A DNA stretch of 36,090 bases, taken from the NCBI GenBank assembly GCA_035620395.1, contig DASPGW010000113.1, forward strand, positions 1 to 36,090. Direction: 5' to 3'. Shown in pieces: positions 20,741-31,204 of the stretch (its first letter is position 1; each line of letters opens with the position of its first letter). The position numbers and the translations under genes were made by a program. The notes below the pieces were generated by a model. That model was not told where the DNA came from and made no database searches. It saw only the letters and a program-made list of their open reading frames with translations. This DNA is from Desulfuromonadales bacterium. Lineage in GTDB: Bacteria > Desulfobacterota > Desulfuromonadia > Desulfuromonadales > DASPGW01.

Positions 20741-22099
20741 ATGCGACGTGATTTTTCCGGACAAAAAGTTGTCGTCATCGGCGCCGGCGCCACCGGGCTG
20801 GCCCTGACCCGTTATTTTTGCCGCCGCGGGGCGACCGTCACCCTTTCCGACAGCCGCTCGGCCGAACGGATCGGCGACCTCGGGCCGCTTCGCGAGTTGG
20901 GCGTCCGCCTCGATCTCGGCGGGCACACCCCGGAACTCTTCCTGGCCGCCGACCTGGTGGCGGTGAGCCCCGGTGTGCCGTTAAGTGTGCCGGCGGTGGC
21001 GGTCGCCCGACATGCCGGAGTGAGGGTGCTCGGCGAGATCGAGATCGCTTTCGGCGAACTCACCGCGCCGCTGGCGGCGATCACCGGGACCAACGGCAAA
21101 TCGACGACGACGACGCTGATGGGCGAGATGTTCAGCGCCTGGGGCAAGCGGACCTTCGTCGGCGGCAATCTGGGTACCCCGCTCATCGAGGCGGTCGACG
21201 GGGAATGGGACTGGCTGGTTGCCGAGCTCTCCTCCTTCCAGCTCGAGGCGATTTGTGATTTTCGTCCGCGCTATGCGCTGCTTCTCAATATCACCGAGGA
21301 TCACCTCGACCGCTACCCCGACATGGCGAGCTACGTTGCCGCCAAGCTGCAGATCTTTGCCAACATGGGCGAGGCGGATGTTGCCGTACTGAACGCCGAG
21401 GATCCCCTGGTCATGGCGGCTGCTGCCGATATCCGGCCGCGCCGGATCCTCTTTTCTTCGCGCCGACTGCTTCCTGAAGGAATGGGTCTGGACGGGGAGG
21501 AGATCGTCTGGCGTTATTCCGGGATGGAGCGGCGCTTTCCCTTGGCGAGGCTGCAGCTCAAGGGGCTGCACAACGTCGAGAACGTCATGGCCGCGCTGAT
21601 TCCGCCACTCCTCGAGGGGTGCCCGCCGGAGCTTGCCTGGTCGGCCGCCTGTCGCTTTGCCGGCCTGGCTCATCGCATGGTGCCGGTCCGACAGCTCGAC
21701 GGAGTGACCTGGTACAACGACTCCAAGGGGACCAATGTCGGCAGTGTGGTGAAGAGCCTGGCCGGTCTGGCCGCGCCGGTGACTCTGATTGCCGGCGGCA
21801 AGGACAAGGGGGGCGATTATGCTCCTCTCGCTCCCCTGGTGCGGGAGAAGGTGGCCCACCTGATCCTGATCGGCCAGGCGGCTCCCCGCATCGCCGAGGC
21901 GCTGGGCAATCTGACCCGTACCGAACGGGCCGATACGCTGGAAGCGGCAGTATCGCGGGCGCGGGAACTCACCCCGGTGGGCGGCTCGGTGCTGCTTTCG
22001 CCCGGCTGCTCCAGCTTCGACATGTTCAAAAGCTACGAGGAGCGTGGCGACGTTTTCACCCGTGCCGTCCTGGCCTTGCCGGAGAAGGAGGCCGTCTAG
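20741..22099 (+). CDS. murD: UDP-MurNAc-L-Ala:D-Glu ligase MurD
   Basis: Adds D-glutamate as the second stem-peptide residue. The 452-aa protein has an N-terminal Rossmann-like domain (VVVIGAGATGLALTRYF), P-loop AITGTNGKSTTTTLMGEMF, AELSSFQLEAI, NITEDHLDRY, then WYNDSKGTNVGSVVKSL and GGKDKGGDY, characteristic of MurD. The frame also contains an ATG at 20714, but AGGA (20730-20733) is 7 nt before 20741 and MRRDFSGQKVVVIG is the normal start. It lies 3 bases upstream of ftsW. Confidence 0.95.
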   Translation: MRRDFSGQKVVVIGAGATGLALTRYFCRRGATVTLSDSRSAERIGDLGPLRELGVRLDLGGHTPELFLAADLVAVSPGVPLSVPAVAVARHAGVRVLGEIEIAFGELTAPLAAITGTNGKSTTTTLMGEMFSAWGKRTFVGGNLGTPLIEAVDGEWDWLVAELSSFQLEAICDFRPRYALLLNITEDHLDRYPDMASYVAAKLQIFANMGEADVAVLNAEDPLVMAAAADIRPRRILFSSRRLLPEGMGLDGEEIVWRYSGMERRFPLARLQLKGLHNVENVMAALIPPLLEGCPPELAWSAACRFAGLAHRMVPVRQLDGVTWYNDSKGTNVGSVVKSLAGLAAPVTLIAGGKDKGGDYAPLAPLVREKVAHLILIGQAAPRIAEALGNLTRTERADTLEAAVSRARELTPVGGSVLLSPGCSSFDMFKSYEERGDVFTRAVLALPEKEAV

Positions 22100-22102
22100 C
22101 CG

Positions 22103-23209
22103 ATGGAAGCGCGCAAGGGCCACGACATGACGATTCTTCTGCTGGCGGTGGTGCTCACCTGCTTCGGTGTCGTCATGGTCTACTCTTCCTCTTCCATCAT
22201 GGCCGCCAAGCGCTTTGGCGACGGCCTGTATTTTCTCAAACGGCAGGGGTTGTATGCCGTGCTCGGTTTTGCCCTGATGGCGGTCGTGATGCGCATCGAC
22301 TACCACCACCTGCGCCGCCTGGTGATACCGTTCTTCCTCTGCTGCGCGGTGCTGCTGGTGGCAGTGCTGATTCCCGGGATCGGCACTCATGCCGGCGGCG
22401 CCGCCCGCTGGATCCGGCTGCCGGGTTTTTCGATCCAGCCCGCCGAACTGGCGAAGCTGGGGCTGATCCTCTACATGGCCCACTCCCTGGCCAAGAAGAG
22501 GGAGAAGATCAAGAGCTTCAAGCTCGGCTTCATCCCCTACATGGTGGTGCTGGCCGTGCTCCTCTTCCTGATGCTGCTGCAGCCCGACCTCGGCGGCGCC
22601 CTGACGCTCGGCGCGGTGGCCATGGTGATGCTGCTGGTCGCCGGAACGCGCCTCTCCTACCTCCTGTCGGTGGTGATTCTGGCGGTGCCGTTTCTCTACT
22701 TCGCGGTGATGAACGTCGCTTACCGGCGCAAGCGGATCCTGGCCTTCCTCGATCCATGGGAGGATCCGACCAACACCGGCTTTCAGATCATCCAGAGCTG
22801 GATCGCCTTCGGCACCGGCGGCCTCTTCGGCAACGGCCTCGGCGAGGGGAAACAGAAGCTGTTCTACCTGCCGGAGGCGCATACCGACTTCATCTTTTCC
22901 GTGGTCGGTGAGGAACTCGGCTTTGCCGGTGTGCTGGTCATCGCCGCGATGTTTCTCGTTCTGGTCATGCGCGGGATGCGCACCGCTCTCGGGGCTCCGG
23001 ACGACTTCGGCCGTTACCTTGCCTTCGGGGTGACGATCCTGCTGGGTCTCGAAGCCTTCGTCAATATGGCAGTGGTCATGGGATTGCTGCCGACCAAGGG
23101 ACTCGCGCTGCCGTTTCTCTCCTACGGGGGGACGAGTCTGCTAACGACGCTGCTGGCGGTGGGGATACTGCTCAACATCTCCAGTCAGGCATCGGGAGAG
23201 GTGCGATGA
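22103..23209 (+). CDS. ftsW: Septal peptidoglycan glycosyltransferase FtsW (SEDS family)
   Basis: Polymerises lipid II at the septum in complex with FtsI. The 368-aa protein has about ten transmembrane helices. SEDS signatures include VVMVYSSSSIMAAKRFGD at the N-terminus, RWIRLPGFSIQPAELAKLGL (about residues 98-117), GFQIIQSWIAFGTGGLFGNG and, at the end, LLPTKGLALPFLSYGGTSLL. The start at 22103 has GGAGG 11 nt upstream. The TGA overlaps the murG ATG. Confidence 0.95.
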   Translation: MEARKGHDMTILLLAVVLTCFGVVMVYSSSSIMAAKRFGDGLYFLKRQGLYAVLGFALMAVVMRIDYHHLRRLVIPFFLCCAVLLVAVLIPGIGTHAGGAARWIRLPGFSIQPAELAKLGLILYMAHSLAKKREKIKSFKLGFIPYMVVLAVLLFLMLLQPDLGGALTLGAVAMVMLLVAGTRLSYLLSVVILAVPFLYFAVMNVAYRRKRILAFLDPWEDPTNTGFQIIQSWIAFGTGGLFGNGLGEGKQKLFYLPEAHTDFIFSVVGEELGFAGVLVIAAMFLVLVMRGMRTALGAPDDFGRYLAFGVTILLGLEAFVNMAVVMGLLPTKGLALPFLSYGGTSLLTTLLAVGILLNISSQASGEVR

Positions 23210-24276
23210 GGATGCTGCTGGCCGGTGGCGGCACCGGAGGCCACCTTTTTCCTGCCGTGGCGATCGCCCAGCGGATGCTCGAAACCGAATACGGAGGCCA
23301 GGTGCTGTTCGTCGGGACCGAACGGGGGATCGAGGCGAGCATTCTGCCGAAGCTGGGGCTGCCGCTCAGGACCATCGAGATCAGCGGCTTTGTCGGCAAA
23401 GGGCCGGCGGCGAAGCTGGCCATTCTGCCGCAGCTGTTCAAAAGCGTGCGCCAGTCGCAGCGCATCCTCGAAAAATTCCGCCCGGATGTGGTGGTGGGCG
23501 TTGGCGGTTACGCCTCGGCGCCGGTGCTGCTGGCCGCGAAGCTGAAGGGGGTGCCCTTTCTGATTCATGAGCAGAACGCCTGGCCCGGTCTCGCCAACCG
23601 CCTGCTCGCCCGCTGGGCGGAGCGGGTCTGTCTCTCCTTCGCCGACGCGGACCGGGCTTTCCACCGCGGGCGGACGGTGCTGACCGGCAACCCGTTGCGG
23701 CGAGGGATGGAGGAATGTCCTGCCGTGCCGGAGGGGGCGCCGCAGCTGTTGGTCTTCGGCGGCAGCCGGGGTGCGCGGGCGATCAATCAAATAGTGGTGC
23801 AGGCCCTGCCTCTGCTGGAAGGTTTCCGGGGGCGGCTGCGCATCGTGCACCAGACCGGTGCCGAGGACCTGGAACAGGTTCGCCAGGGATATCGGCAGGC
23901 GGGCTGGGAAGATGCCGGCGTGGTGCCCTTCATTGACGACATGGCCGCCGCCTATGCCGCGGCCCATCTGGTCATCTGCCGGGCCGGGGCAACCACCATC
24001 GCCGAACTGACCGCCTGTGGCCGGCCGGCGATCCTGATCCCCTACCCGTTTGCTGCGGCCGACCACCAGACGGGCAACGCCCGGGCGCTGGCGCAGCACG
24101 GCGCGGCCCTGCTGCTGCCGCAGGCCGAGCTGACGGCGGAGCGGCTGGCAAGGGTGAGCAGCGACTTGCTCGGCGACCGGGAACGCGTGCTGACGATGGC
24201 GGCCACCGCCCGCTCGTTCGGCCGGCGGGGCGCTGCCGATCTGATTCTGGAGGAATGCCGGGCGATCGCCCGCTGA
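23206..24276 (+). CDS. murG: Lipid II synthase MurG (UDP-GlcNAc transferase)
   Basis: Peripheral inner-membrane GT-B glycosyltransferase that adds GlcNAc to lipid I. The 356-aa protein begins MRMLLAGGGTGGHLFPAVAI, the glycine-rich MurG loop, followed by VGVGGYASAPVLLAA, HEQNAWPGLANRLL, GGSRGARAIN and the UDP-GlcNAc-binding end CRAGATTIAELTACGRPAIL. The ATG overlaps the ftsW TGA by four bases (ATGA), indicating coupling. Confidence 0.97.
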   Translation: MRMLLAGGGTGGHLFPAVAIAQRMLETEYGGQVLFVGTERGIEASILPKLGLPLRTIEISGFVGKGPAAKLAILPQLFKSVRQSQRILEKFRPDVVVGVGGYASAPVLLAAKLKGVPFLIHEQNAWPGLANRLLARWAERVCLSFADADRAFHRGRTVLTGNPLRRGMEECPAVPEGAPQLLVFGGSRGARAINQIVVQALPLLEGFRGRLRIVHQTGAEDLEQVRQGYRQAGWEDAGVVPFIDDMAAAYAAAHLVICRAGATTIAELTACGRPAILIPYPFAAADHQTGNARALAQHGAALLLPQAELTAERLARVSSDLLGDRERVLTMAATARSFGRRGAADLILEECRAIAR

Positions 24277-24279
24277 TCC

Positions 24280-24307
24280 ATAACTGGCAACTCGTGACAG
24301 GTGAATA
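24280..24307 (+). repeat. Degenerate 7-nt periodic tract in the murG-murC gap
   Basis: ATAACTG, GCAACTC, GTGACAG, GTGAATA in register, ending four bases before the murC ATG at 24312. The match between units is loose. I list it because the same period recurs in other gaps. Confidence 0.3.
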
Positions 24308-24311
24308 ACAA

Positions 24312-25688
<1,377 letters not shown>

Positions 25689-25689
25689 A

Positions 25690-26592
25690 GTGGGCGAAAC
25701 GCTCTTTGAAACCCTACGTTCCCGACTGAAGGGGACGGTTACTGCCGATGAGCTTCTCTGCCGGCATACAACCTGGCGGGTCGGCGGTCCGGCCGACCTC
25801 TTCATCGTACCTGCCGACAGGGAAGAGCTGGTGACCGCCCTGCGACTGCTCGCGGCGGCCGGCGTTCCCTGGGTGGCCCTCGGCGCCGGCAGCAATCTGC
25901 TGGTCCGCGACGGCGGTGTCCGCGGGGCGGTGCTGCATACCGGCGGACTTCGGCGACTCACATTTGCCGAGGACGGCAGGGCGCAGGCCGAAGGCGGGGT
26001 GCCGATGATGACCCTGATTCGGGAAGCCGCCGCCCGTGGCCTGGCTGGCCTCGAGGCCTTGGCGGGTATTCCCGGTACGGTCGGCGGCGGCATCGTCATG
26101 AACGCCGGGGCCGCCGGGCAGGAAATGGCGGATGTGGTGCGCGAGGTGCACCTCGCCGGTCCGCAGGGTGAAGAGCCGTGGCGGGGGGAGCAGCTGCAAT
26201 TCGCCTACCGCGGGTCGAACCTCCCGCCGGCGCGGGTGCTGGCGGCGGCGATGCTGCAATTCCGTGCGGCGGACCCGGCCCACCTGGAAGAGGTTATCCG
26301 TCGCCGCCTGCAGCAGCGGCAAGCGGCCCAGAGGGTGGGCGCGCCGAACGCCGGCTCGGTATTCAAAAATCCGGAAGGGCAGCAGGCCTGGCGGCTGATC
26401 GACGCGGCAGGTCTGCGCGGTGAGACCATCGGCGGAGCGCAGGTGGCCGAAAGGCACACCAATTTCATTGTCAACCGTGGCGGTGCCAGCGCACAGGATA
26501 TCCTGGCGCTGATCGATCGGGTCCGCGAGAAGGTGTTGCAGCACTCAGGCATCGAACTGGATCCAGAGGTGCGGATCATCGGCGACGATTGA
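25690..26592 (+). CDS. murB: UDP-N-acetylenolpyruvoylglucosamine reductase MurB
   Basis: FAD- and NADPH-dependent reductase that forms UDP-MurNAc. The 300-aa product has TTWRVGGPADLFIVP, GAGSNLLVRDGGVRGAV, the FAD-binding GIPGTVGGGIVMNAGA and the catalytic-serine segment PNAGSVFKNPEG, then GGAQVAERHTNFIVN. It looks like the shorter type II MurB. The frame overlaps murC from 25636, but GTG at 25690, 7 nt after AAAGG and one base after the murC stop, is the natural start. Confidence 0.94.
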   Translation: MGETLFETLRSRLKGTVTADELLCRHTTWRVGGPADLFIVPADREELVTALRLLAAAGVPWVALGAGSNLLVRDGGVRGAVLHTGGLRRLTFAEDGRAQAEGGVPMMTLIREAAARGLAGLEALAGIPGTVGGGIVMNAGAAGQEMADVVREVHLAGPQGEEPWRGEQLQFAYRGSNLPPARVLAAAMLQFRAADPAHLEEVIRRRLQQRQAAQRVGAPNAGSVFKNPEGQQAWRLIDAAGLRGETIGGAQVAERHTNFIVNRGGASAQDILALIDRVREKVLQHSGIELDPEVRIIGDD

Positions 26593-26605
26593 AACGGAAA
26601 AGGTG

Positions 26606-26640
26606 ATATCAGAAAAATCTGATATTCGAAGGCCTATAAT
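26606..26640 (+). promoter_or_regulatory. Palindrome and -10-like site upstream of ddl
   Basis: A perfect inverted repeat ATATCAGA (26606-26613) / TCTGATAT (26618-26625) surrounds AAAA. A consensus -10 TATAAT lies at 26635-26640, placing the palindrome over the -35 position; no good -35 hexamer is present. This fits a regulated internal promoter for ddl-ftsQ-ftsA-ftsZ with a dimeric regulator on the palindrome. An RNA hairpin is the alternative; there is no U-tract for termination. Confidence 0.45.
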
Positions 26641-26661
26641 CGAACTGCAACCTGAAACCAG
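26641..26661 (+). repeat. Degenerate 7-nt periodic tract before ddl
   Basis: CGAACTG, CAACCTG, AAACCAG in register, between the TATAAT and the ddl start. Units match at four or five of seven positions. Confidence 0.3.
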
Positions 26662-26669
26662 GCTTTGAC

Positions 26670-27596
26670 ATGACACGTGACGAGCTGAAATCGAAAAAAA
26701 TTGCCGTTCTCATGGGCGGCCTCTCCGCCGAGCGGGAGATTTCGCTGCGCACCGGACGGGCGGTGCTCGCCGCGCTGCAGGAGGCGGGTTACACGGCCGC
26801 CGGCATCGATGCCGGGCGGGACCTGGCGGCGCGCCTGGAAGCGGAAAAGGCCGAGGTGGCATTCATCGCCCTGCACGGCCGTTTCGGCGAGGACGGCACG
26901 GTACAGGGGATGCTGGAACTTCTCGGCATCCCCTATACGGGCAGCGGAGTCATGGCTTCCGCGGTCGCCATGGACAAGGTGACCACCAAGAAAATCCTGC
27001 TCTACCATGAGCTGCCGACCCCGGCTTTCGACGTCTTTCAACGGGGCATTGCCAAGGAAGAGTTTCTTTCCCGGCACCGGCACTTTCCCCTGGTCGTCAA
27101 GCCGGCCCGCGAAGGCTCGACCATCGGTGTCAGTATCGTCCGCAACGCCCAAGAGTTGCGCGCCGGTCTGGAGAGTGCGCTGGCCCACGATGATCTGGTG
27201 CTGGTGGAAGACTTCATCCAAGGGCTGGAGGTCACCGTCGGCGTGCTCGAAGGTGAGCCCCTGCCGGTTATCCAGGTCGTTCCCAAGGGGGGCTTCTACG
27301 ATTTTCAGGCCAAGTATACGGCGGGCCAGACCGAATACCTCGTCCCCGCCCCCCTTGAGGGCGCTCTCTACGAACGGCTGCAGCAGGTGGCAGTGGCCGC
27401 CTTTCGGGCGCTCGGTTGCGCCGGGGCCGCCCGGGTCGATTTCATGGTGCGCGAGCGCGAATTCTACTGTCTGGAGGTCAACACTATTCCGGGGATGACC
27501 GAGACCAGCCTGCTGCCGAAGGCAGCCCGGCAGAACGGCATCTCTTTCGGTGAACTGGTTCAGCGGATACTCGACGGGGCGGCGCTGGGCAAGTAG
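26670..27596 (+). CDS. ddl: D-alanine--D-alanine ligase
   Basis: ATP-grasp enzyme that makes the D-Ala-D-Ala used by MurF. The 308-aa protein has IAVLMGGLSAEREISLRTG at the N-terminus, FIALHGRFGEDGTVQG, the ATP-binding PLVVKPAREGSTIGVSIV, and the Mg2+ site FYCLEVNTIPGMTETSLLPK. It matches the short DdlB-like form. There is no strong Shine-Dalgarno; AGG lies about 9 nt before the ATG. The 77-bp gap upstream, large for this cluster, carries the palindrome and TATAAT. Confidence 0.96.
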   Translation: MTRDELKSKKIAVLMGGLSAEREISLRTGRAVLAALQEAGYTAAGIDAGRDLAARLEAEKAEVAFIALHGRFGEDGTVQGMLELLGIPYTGSGVMASAVAMDKVTTKKILLYHELPTPAFDVFQRGIAKEEFLSRHRHFPLVVKPAREGSTIGVSIVRNAQELRAGLESALAHDDLVLVEDFIQGLEVTVGVLEGEPLPVIQVVPKGGFYDFQAKYTAGQTEYLVPAPLEGALYERLQQVAVAAFRALGCAGAARVDFMVREREFYCLEVNTIPGMTETSLLPKAARQNGISFGELVQRILDGAALGK

Positions 27597-27611
27597 CCGC
27601 GGCACGCCGCA

Positions 27612-27625
27612 GAGGCAAGGGGCAA
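27612..27625 (+). repeat. Tandem heptamers in the ddl-ftsQ gap
   Basis: GAGGCAA GGGGCAA, the same unit as at 20692-20705. It ends three bases before the ftsQ ATG at 27629, and its AAGGGG may serve as the ribosome site. Confidence 0.5.
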
Positions 27626-27628
27626 TGC

Positions 27629-28480
27629 ATGCGGGATTTCAAATCCCAAAAACCGGTCAAGGTCAAGGTCAACCGGCGCAAGCGGCAGAAAGAGCCGCGT
27701 GACTGGCGCAAGTTTTTCCAGCGTGCGCTCGGCATCGGCGTGCTCATCGGCAAGCTGTCGCTGGTTGTCCTGCTGCTTGGCGGCGCCGGGCTGGCGGCCC
27801 GGCAGGTCTTCCACTCGGGCTACTTCGGCGTCGCCAAGGTGCGGGTGGAAAACCTCGGTCGGGTGAGTGAGGAAGAGGTCGTCGAGCTCTCCGACATCCG
27901 CCCCGGGATGAATATCTTTGATCTCGAACTGGAGTTGATCGGCCGCAAAATCGAGGAAAACCCCTGGATTGCCACAGCCCGGGTGGAGCGGGTCTTGCCC
28001 CGCGAGGTGGTCATCAGCGTCCGCGAGCGAGTGCCCAAGGCGGTGATCAACCTCGGCTATCTCTATTACCTCGATGCCGACGGGGAGATCTTCAAGGTGC
28101 TGGGCCCTGAAGACAGCATCGATTATCCGGTGGTCACCGGCATCGACCGGCGCACCCTCCTGGAGAACCCGGGGGATTGCCGGAAGCATCTGGAAGAGGC
28201 TGTGCTGCTGCTCGACGAACTGGCCGGCCGGCGCATCTTTTCCCTCGACGATGTTTCAGAACTGCATATCGACCAGACCGACGGGTTGACCCTCTATACC
28301 TTCAGCGGCGGGGTTCCGGTCCATATGGGCTACAGCAATTTCAACAGCAAGCTCGATCGCCTGGAACGCATCTATCCAGAACTCGAACCGCGACTGCCGG
28401 TCCTGAAGTACATCGATCTCAACGTCGCTGACCGGGTCATCGTCAAGGTGGATAGCAGGCGGACAATTGGCAACGGTTAG
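27629..28480 (+). CDS. ftsQ: Cell division protein FtsQ
   Basis: Bitopic divisome protein that recruits FtsB-FtsL. The 283-aa product has a very basic cytoplasmic N-terminus (about residues 1-35, rich in Lys and Arg), one transmembrane helix (about 37-58, including LIGKLSLVVLLLGGAGLA), then a POTRA domain (about 65-135; VAKVRVENLGRVSEEEVVEL, ENPWIATARVERVLPREVVI) and the FtsQ beta domain. The position between ddl and ftsA is standard. Confidence 0.94.
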   Translation: MRDFKSQKPVKVKVNRRKRQKEPRDWRKFFQRALGIGVLIGKLSLVVLLLGGAGLAARQVFHSGYFGVAKVRVENLGRVSEEEVVELSDIRPGMNIFDLELELIGRKIEENPWIATARVERVLPREVVISVRERVPKAVINLGYLYYLDADGEIFKVLGPEDSIDYPVVTGIDRRTLLENPGDCRKHLEEAVLLLDELAGRRIFSLDDVSELHIDQTDGLTLYTFSGGVPVHMGYSNFNSKLDRLERIYPELEPRLPVLKYIDLNVADRVIVKVDSRRTIGNG

Positions 28481-28504
28481 AAATCAGCGGGGAAAGGAAG
28501 AGCG

Positions 28505-29737
28505 ATGAGTAGCAAGCGGGAAAACCTGGTCGTCGGACTGGACATCGGCACCACCAAGATCTGTGCCATCGTCGGCAACCTCAACGACGACGGAAGTCTC
28601 GATATCGTCGGGATCGGCACCAGCCCTTCCCAAGGGCTGCGCAAAGGTGTGGTGATCAACATCGAGGGGACAGTCGGGGCCATCAAGAAGGCGCTGCAGG
28701 AGGCGGAGCTGATGGCCGGCTGCGAAATCAAGTCGGTCTTCGCCGGGATCGCCGGCGGCCATATCAAGGGAATGAACTCGCAGGGGGTAATCGCCATCAA
28801 GACCCGCGAGGTGAACAACGACGACATCCGACGGGTGATCGACGCCGCCAAGGCGATCGCCATCCCCATGGATCGCGAAGTGATCCACATCCTTCCCCAG
28901 GAGTTCATCATCGACGACCAGGACGGCATCAAGGAGCCGCTCGGCATGAACGGGGTGCGGCTGGAAGCCAAGGTGCACATCGTCACCGGCGCCGTGGCCA
29001 GTGCCCAGAACATTATCAAGAGCTGCAACCGGGCCGGGGTCGACGTGGCCGACATCGTTCTCGAACAGCTCGCCTCTTCCGAGGCCGTTCTCTCCGACGA
29101 CGAGAAGGGCCTCGGCGTGGCCCTGCTCGATATCGGCGGCGGCACCACCGACATCGCCATCTTTGTCGACGGCGCAATCAAGCACACGGCGGTCCTCTCC
29201 CTGGGAGGGAATCACCTGACCAACGACATCGCCGTCGGCCTGCGCACGCCGACGGCCGAGGCCGAAAAGATCAAGCGCAAGTACGGCTGCTGCCTCACCT
29301 CCATGGTCGGCAAGGACGAGACAATCGAGGTCCCCTCGGTCGGCGGCCGTGAGCCGCGTGTCCTCTCCCGGCAGCTGCTGGCCGAGATCCTGGAGCCGCG
29401 GATGGAAGAAATCTTCACCCTGGTGAACCGCGAGATCGTCAAGAGCGGCTTCGAAGATGTGATCGCCTCGGGCGTCGTGATCACCGGCGGCAGCGCGATT
29501 TTGCCGGGAATGCCGGAACTGGCCGAGCAGATCTTCAACCTGCCGGTGCGGCGGGGCGTACCGCGGGACATCGGCGGGCTGACGGACGTGGTCAACTCCC
29601 CCGTCTACGCCACCGGCGTCGGCCTGGTCAAGTACGGCAGCCGCAACCTGCAGATCAGCAATTTCAGCATCGGCCAGGAGAATGTGTTCGACAAGGTCAT
29701 CCGCCGGATGAAAGAGTGGTTCGGCGAATTTTTCTGA
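28505..29737 (+). CDS. ftsA: Cell division protein FtsA
   Basis: Actin-like ATPase that tethers FtsZ to the inner membrane. The 410-aa product has LVVGLDIGTTKICAIVGNL (phosphate 1), the 1C domain region EFIIDDQDGIKEPLGMNG, ALLDIGGGTTDIAIFVDG (phosphate 2) and VVITGGSAILPGMPELAE (adenosine). The C-terminal amphipathic membrane helix is visible as FDKVIRRMKEWFGEFF. AAGGAAG lies about 6 nt before the ATG. Confidence 0.97.
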   Translation: MSSKRENLVVGLDIGTTKICAIVGNLNDDGSLDIVGIGTSPSQGLRKGVVINIEGTVGAIKKALQEAELMAGCEIKSVFAGIAGGHIKGMNSQGVIAIKTREVNNDDIRRVIDAAKAIAIPMDREVIHILPQEFIIDDQDGIKEPLGMNGVRLEAKVHIVTGAVASAQNIIKSCNRAGVDVADIVLEQLASSEAVLSDDEKGLGVALLDIGGGTTDIAIFVDGAIKHTAVLSLGGNHLTNDIAVGLRTPTAEAEKIKRKYGCCLTSMVGKDETIEVPSVGGREPRVLSRQLLAEILEPRMEEIFTLVNREIVKSGFEDVIASGVVITGGSAILPGMPELAEQIFNLPVRRGVPRDIGGLTDVVNSPVYATGVGLVKYGSRNLQISNFSIGQENVFDKVIRRMKEWFGEFF

Positions 29738-29816
29738 GACTTGAAAAACCAGATTGCAGTTAACCATGGGCGGGAGCGCGGAGAGTCACCGCCCGTATCC
29801 GAGATCGGAGGGAGTC

Positions 29817-30962
29817 ATGTTCGAATTTGATGAGAGTATCGATCAGGCGGCAAAAATCAAGGTGGTCGGCGTTGGCGGCGGCGGTGGCAATGCAGTCAAC
29901 ACGATGATCCTCTCCCATGTCGAGGGGGTGGACTTTATCGCCGCCAACACCGACGCCCAGGCCCTCAAGACCAACCGGGCGTCGATGAAGATCCAGCTCG
30001 GCGGGAAACTGACCAAGGGGCTCGGGGCAGGAGCCAACCCGGAGGTCGGCCGCGAGGCGGCGCTGGAGGACCGGGCCGCCCTGGCCCAGGTGCTGCAGGG
30101 GGCCGATATGGTGTTCATTGCCGCCGGCCTCGGCGGCGGCACCGGCACCGGTGCGGCGCCGATCATCGCCGAAGTGGCCCGGGAAGTCGGCGCGCTGACC
30201 GTCGGCGTGGTGACCAAGCCCTTCTCCCGGGAGGGGAAGCAGCGTTTGAAGAAGGCCGAAGAAGGGGTCGGCCTGCTCAAGGAAATGGTCGACTGCCTGA
30301 TCGTCATCCCCAATGACCGGCTGCTCGGGCTGGCCGGCAAGAACATGAGCATCCTCGATGCATTCAAGCCGTCGGACGATGTGCTGCGTCAGGCAGTGCA
30401 GGGGATCTCGGACCTGATCACCACCCACGGCCTGATCAACGTCGACTTCGCCGATGTCAAGGCGATCATGAGCGAGCGTGGCATGGCAATGATGGGTATC
30501 GGCATCGCCGAGGGGGACCGGCGCGCCGTCGAGGCGGCACAGCGGGCAATCAGCAGTCCGCTGCTGGAGGATATCGACATCTCCGGGGCCAAGGGGGTGC
30601 TGGTCAATATCTCCGGCTCTTCCAACATGACCATGGAGGAATTCGACGAAGCCTCCCGCATCATCCACGAAAAGGTCCACGAGGATGCCAATATCATTAT
30701 CGGTCTGGTGATCAACGAGGACCTGGGGGACCGGATCAAGATCACCGCCATCGCCACCGGTTTCGGCACTACCTTCGAAAAAGGCAAGCGTCCGGTCGAG
30801 GAGATCAAGGGGCGCAGCCAGACCGTAATGGACAAGGTGGACCGCGACCTGCCGACCTTCATCCGCGACCGGCAGAAGGACTCGCCCCGGATGGTGCGGA
30901 CCATGGTGGTGGATGAGGATCAGTACGATATCCCCACCTTCCTGCGCAAACGCGTCGACTGA
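29817..30962 (+). CDS. ftsZ: Cell division protein FtsZ
   Basis: Tubulin-like GTPase that forms the Z ring. The 381-aa product has [18 protein letters not shown], the tubulin signature [12 protein letters not shown] (about residues 104-115) and [11 protein letters not shown] with the catalytic aspartate loop. A variable linker ends in the conserved C-terminal peptide [12 protein letters not shown], which binds FtsA. The frame is open from 29754, but GGAGGGAG directly before 29817 and [18 protein letters not shown] identify the real start. It is the last gene of the dcw cluster; the 135-bp region to the terminator has no gene. Confidence 0.97.
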   Translation: MFEFDESIDQAAKIKVVGVGGGGGNAVNTMILSHVEGVDFIAANTDAQALKTNRASMKIQLGGKLTKGLGAGANPEVGREAALEDRAALAQVLQGADMVFIAAGLGGGTGTGAAPIIAEVAREVGALTVGVVTKPFSREGKQRLKKAEEGVGLLKEMVDCLIVIPNDRLLGLAGKNMSILDAFKPSDDVLRQAVQGISDLITTHGLINVDFADVKAIMSERGMAMMGIGIAEGDRRAVEAAQRAISSPLLEDIDISGAKGVLVNISGSSNMTMEEFDEASRIIHEKVHEDANIIIGLVINEDLGDRIKITAIATGFGTTFEKGKRPVEEIKGRSQTVMDKVDRDLPTFIRDRQKDSPRMVRTMVVDEDQYDIPTFLRKRVD

Positions 30963-31096
30963 GCGGCTGTTTCGGTTCTTTTGCCGCCGTCTGGCGGCGA
31001 GTGACTCTGCCTGCCAGCATCCCACGCCGGTTCTCCGCCCGGCGCCAGTGGGAGCTGTATTCATTCCTGTGATGTGACGACGACTCCCTCGTCAAC

Positions 31097-31124
31097 GGGG
31101 ACCGCACTCTGCGGTCCCCTTTTT
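31097..31124 (+). terminator. Rho-independent terminator closing the dcw cluster
   Basis: Perfect 10-bp stem GGGGACCGCA (31097-31106) / TGCGGTCCCC (31110-31119) with loop CTC, followed by TTTTT. A weaker hairpin GCCGCC/GGCGGC without a U-tract lies closer to the ftsZ stop, at about 30983-30998. Confidence 0.92.
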
Positions 31125-31126
31125 CT

Positions 31127-31154
31127 TTGCCAGCGCAGCCGGATAAGGTAAGAT
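31127..31154 (+). promoter_or_regulatory. Possible promoter for the radical SAM gene
   Basis: TTGCCA (31127-31132), a 16-nt spacer and TAAGAT (31149-31154), immediately after the dcw terminator and about 50 nt before the start codon. Confidence 0.4.
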
Positions 31155-31183
31155 CAGCTCTAGCGTTTTACGATTTTTCCAAA

Positions 31184-31204
31184 CACGAATCACGGATTTC
31201 AAAC
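31184..31204 (+). repeat. Heptamers directly before the radical SAM start codon
   Basis: CACGAAT, CACGGAT, then TTCAAAC, ending exactly at the ATG (31205). The first two units match at six of seven bases. No Shine-Dalgarno is visible here, so the tract occupies the ribosome-binding position. Confidence 0.4.

Noticed and set aside
20981-22882. 633-codon - strand open frame opposite murD and ftsW
   Set aside because: Histidine/glutamine/arginine-rich shadow of two certain + strand genes.
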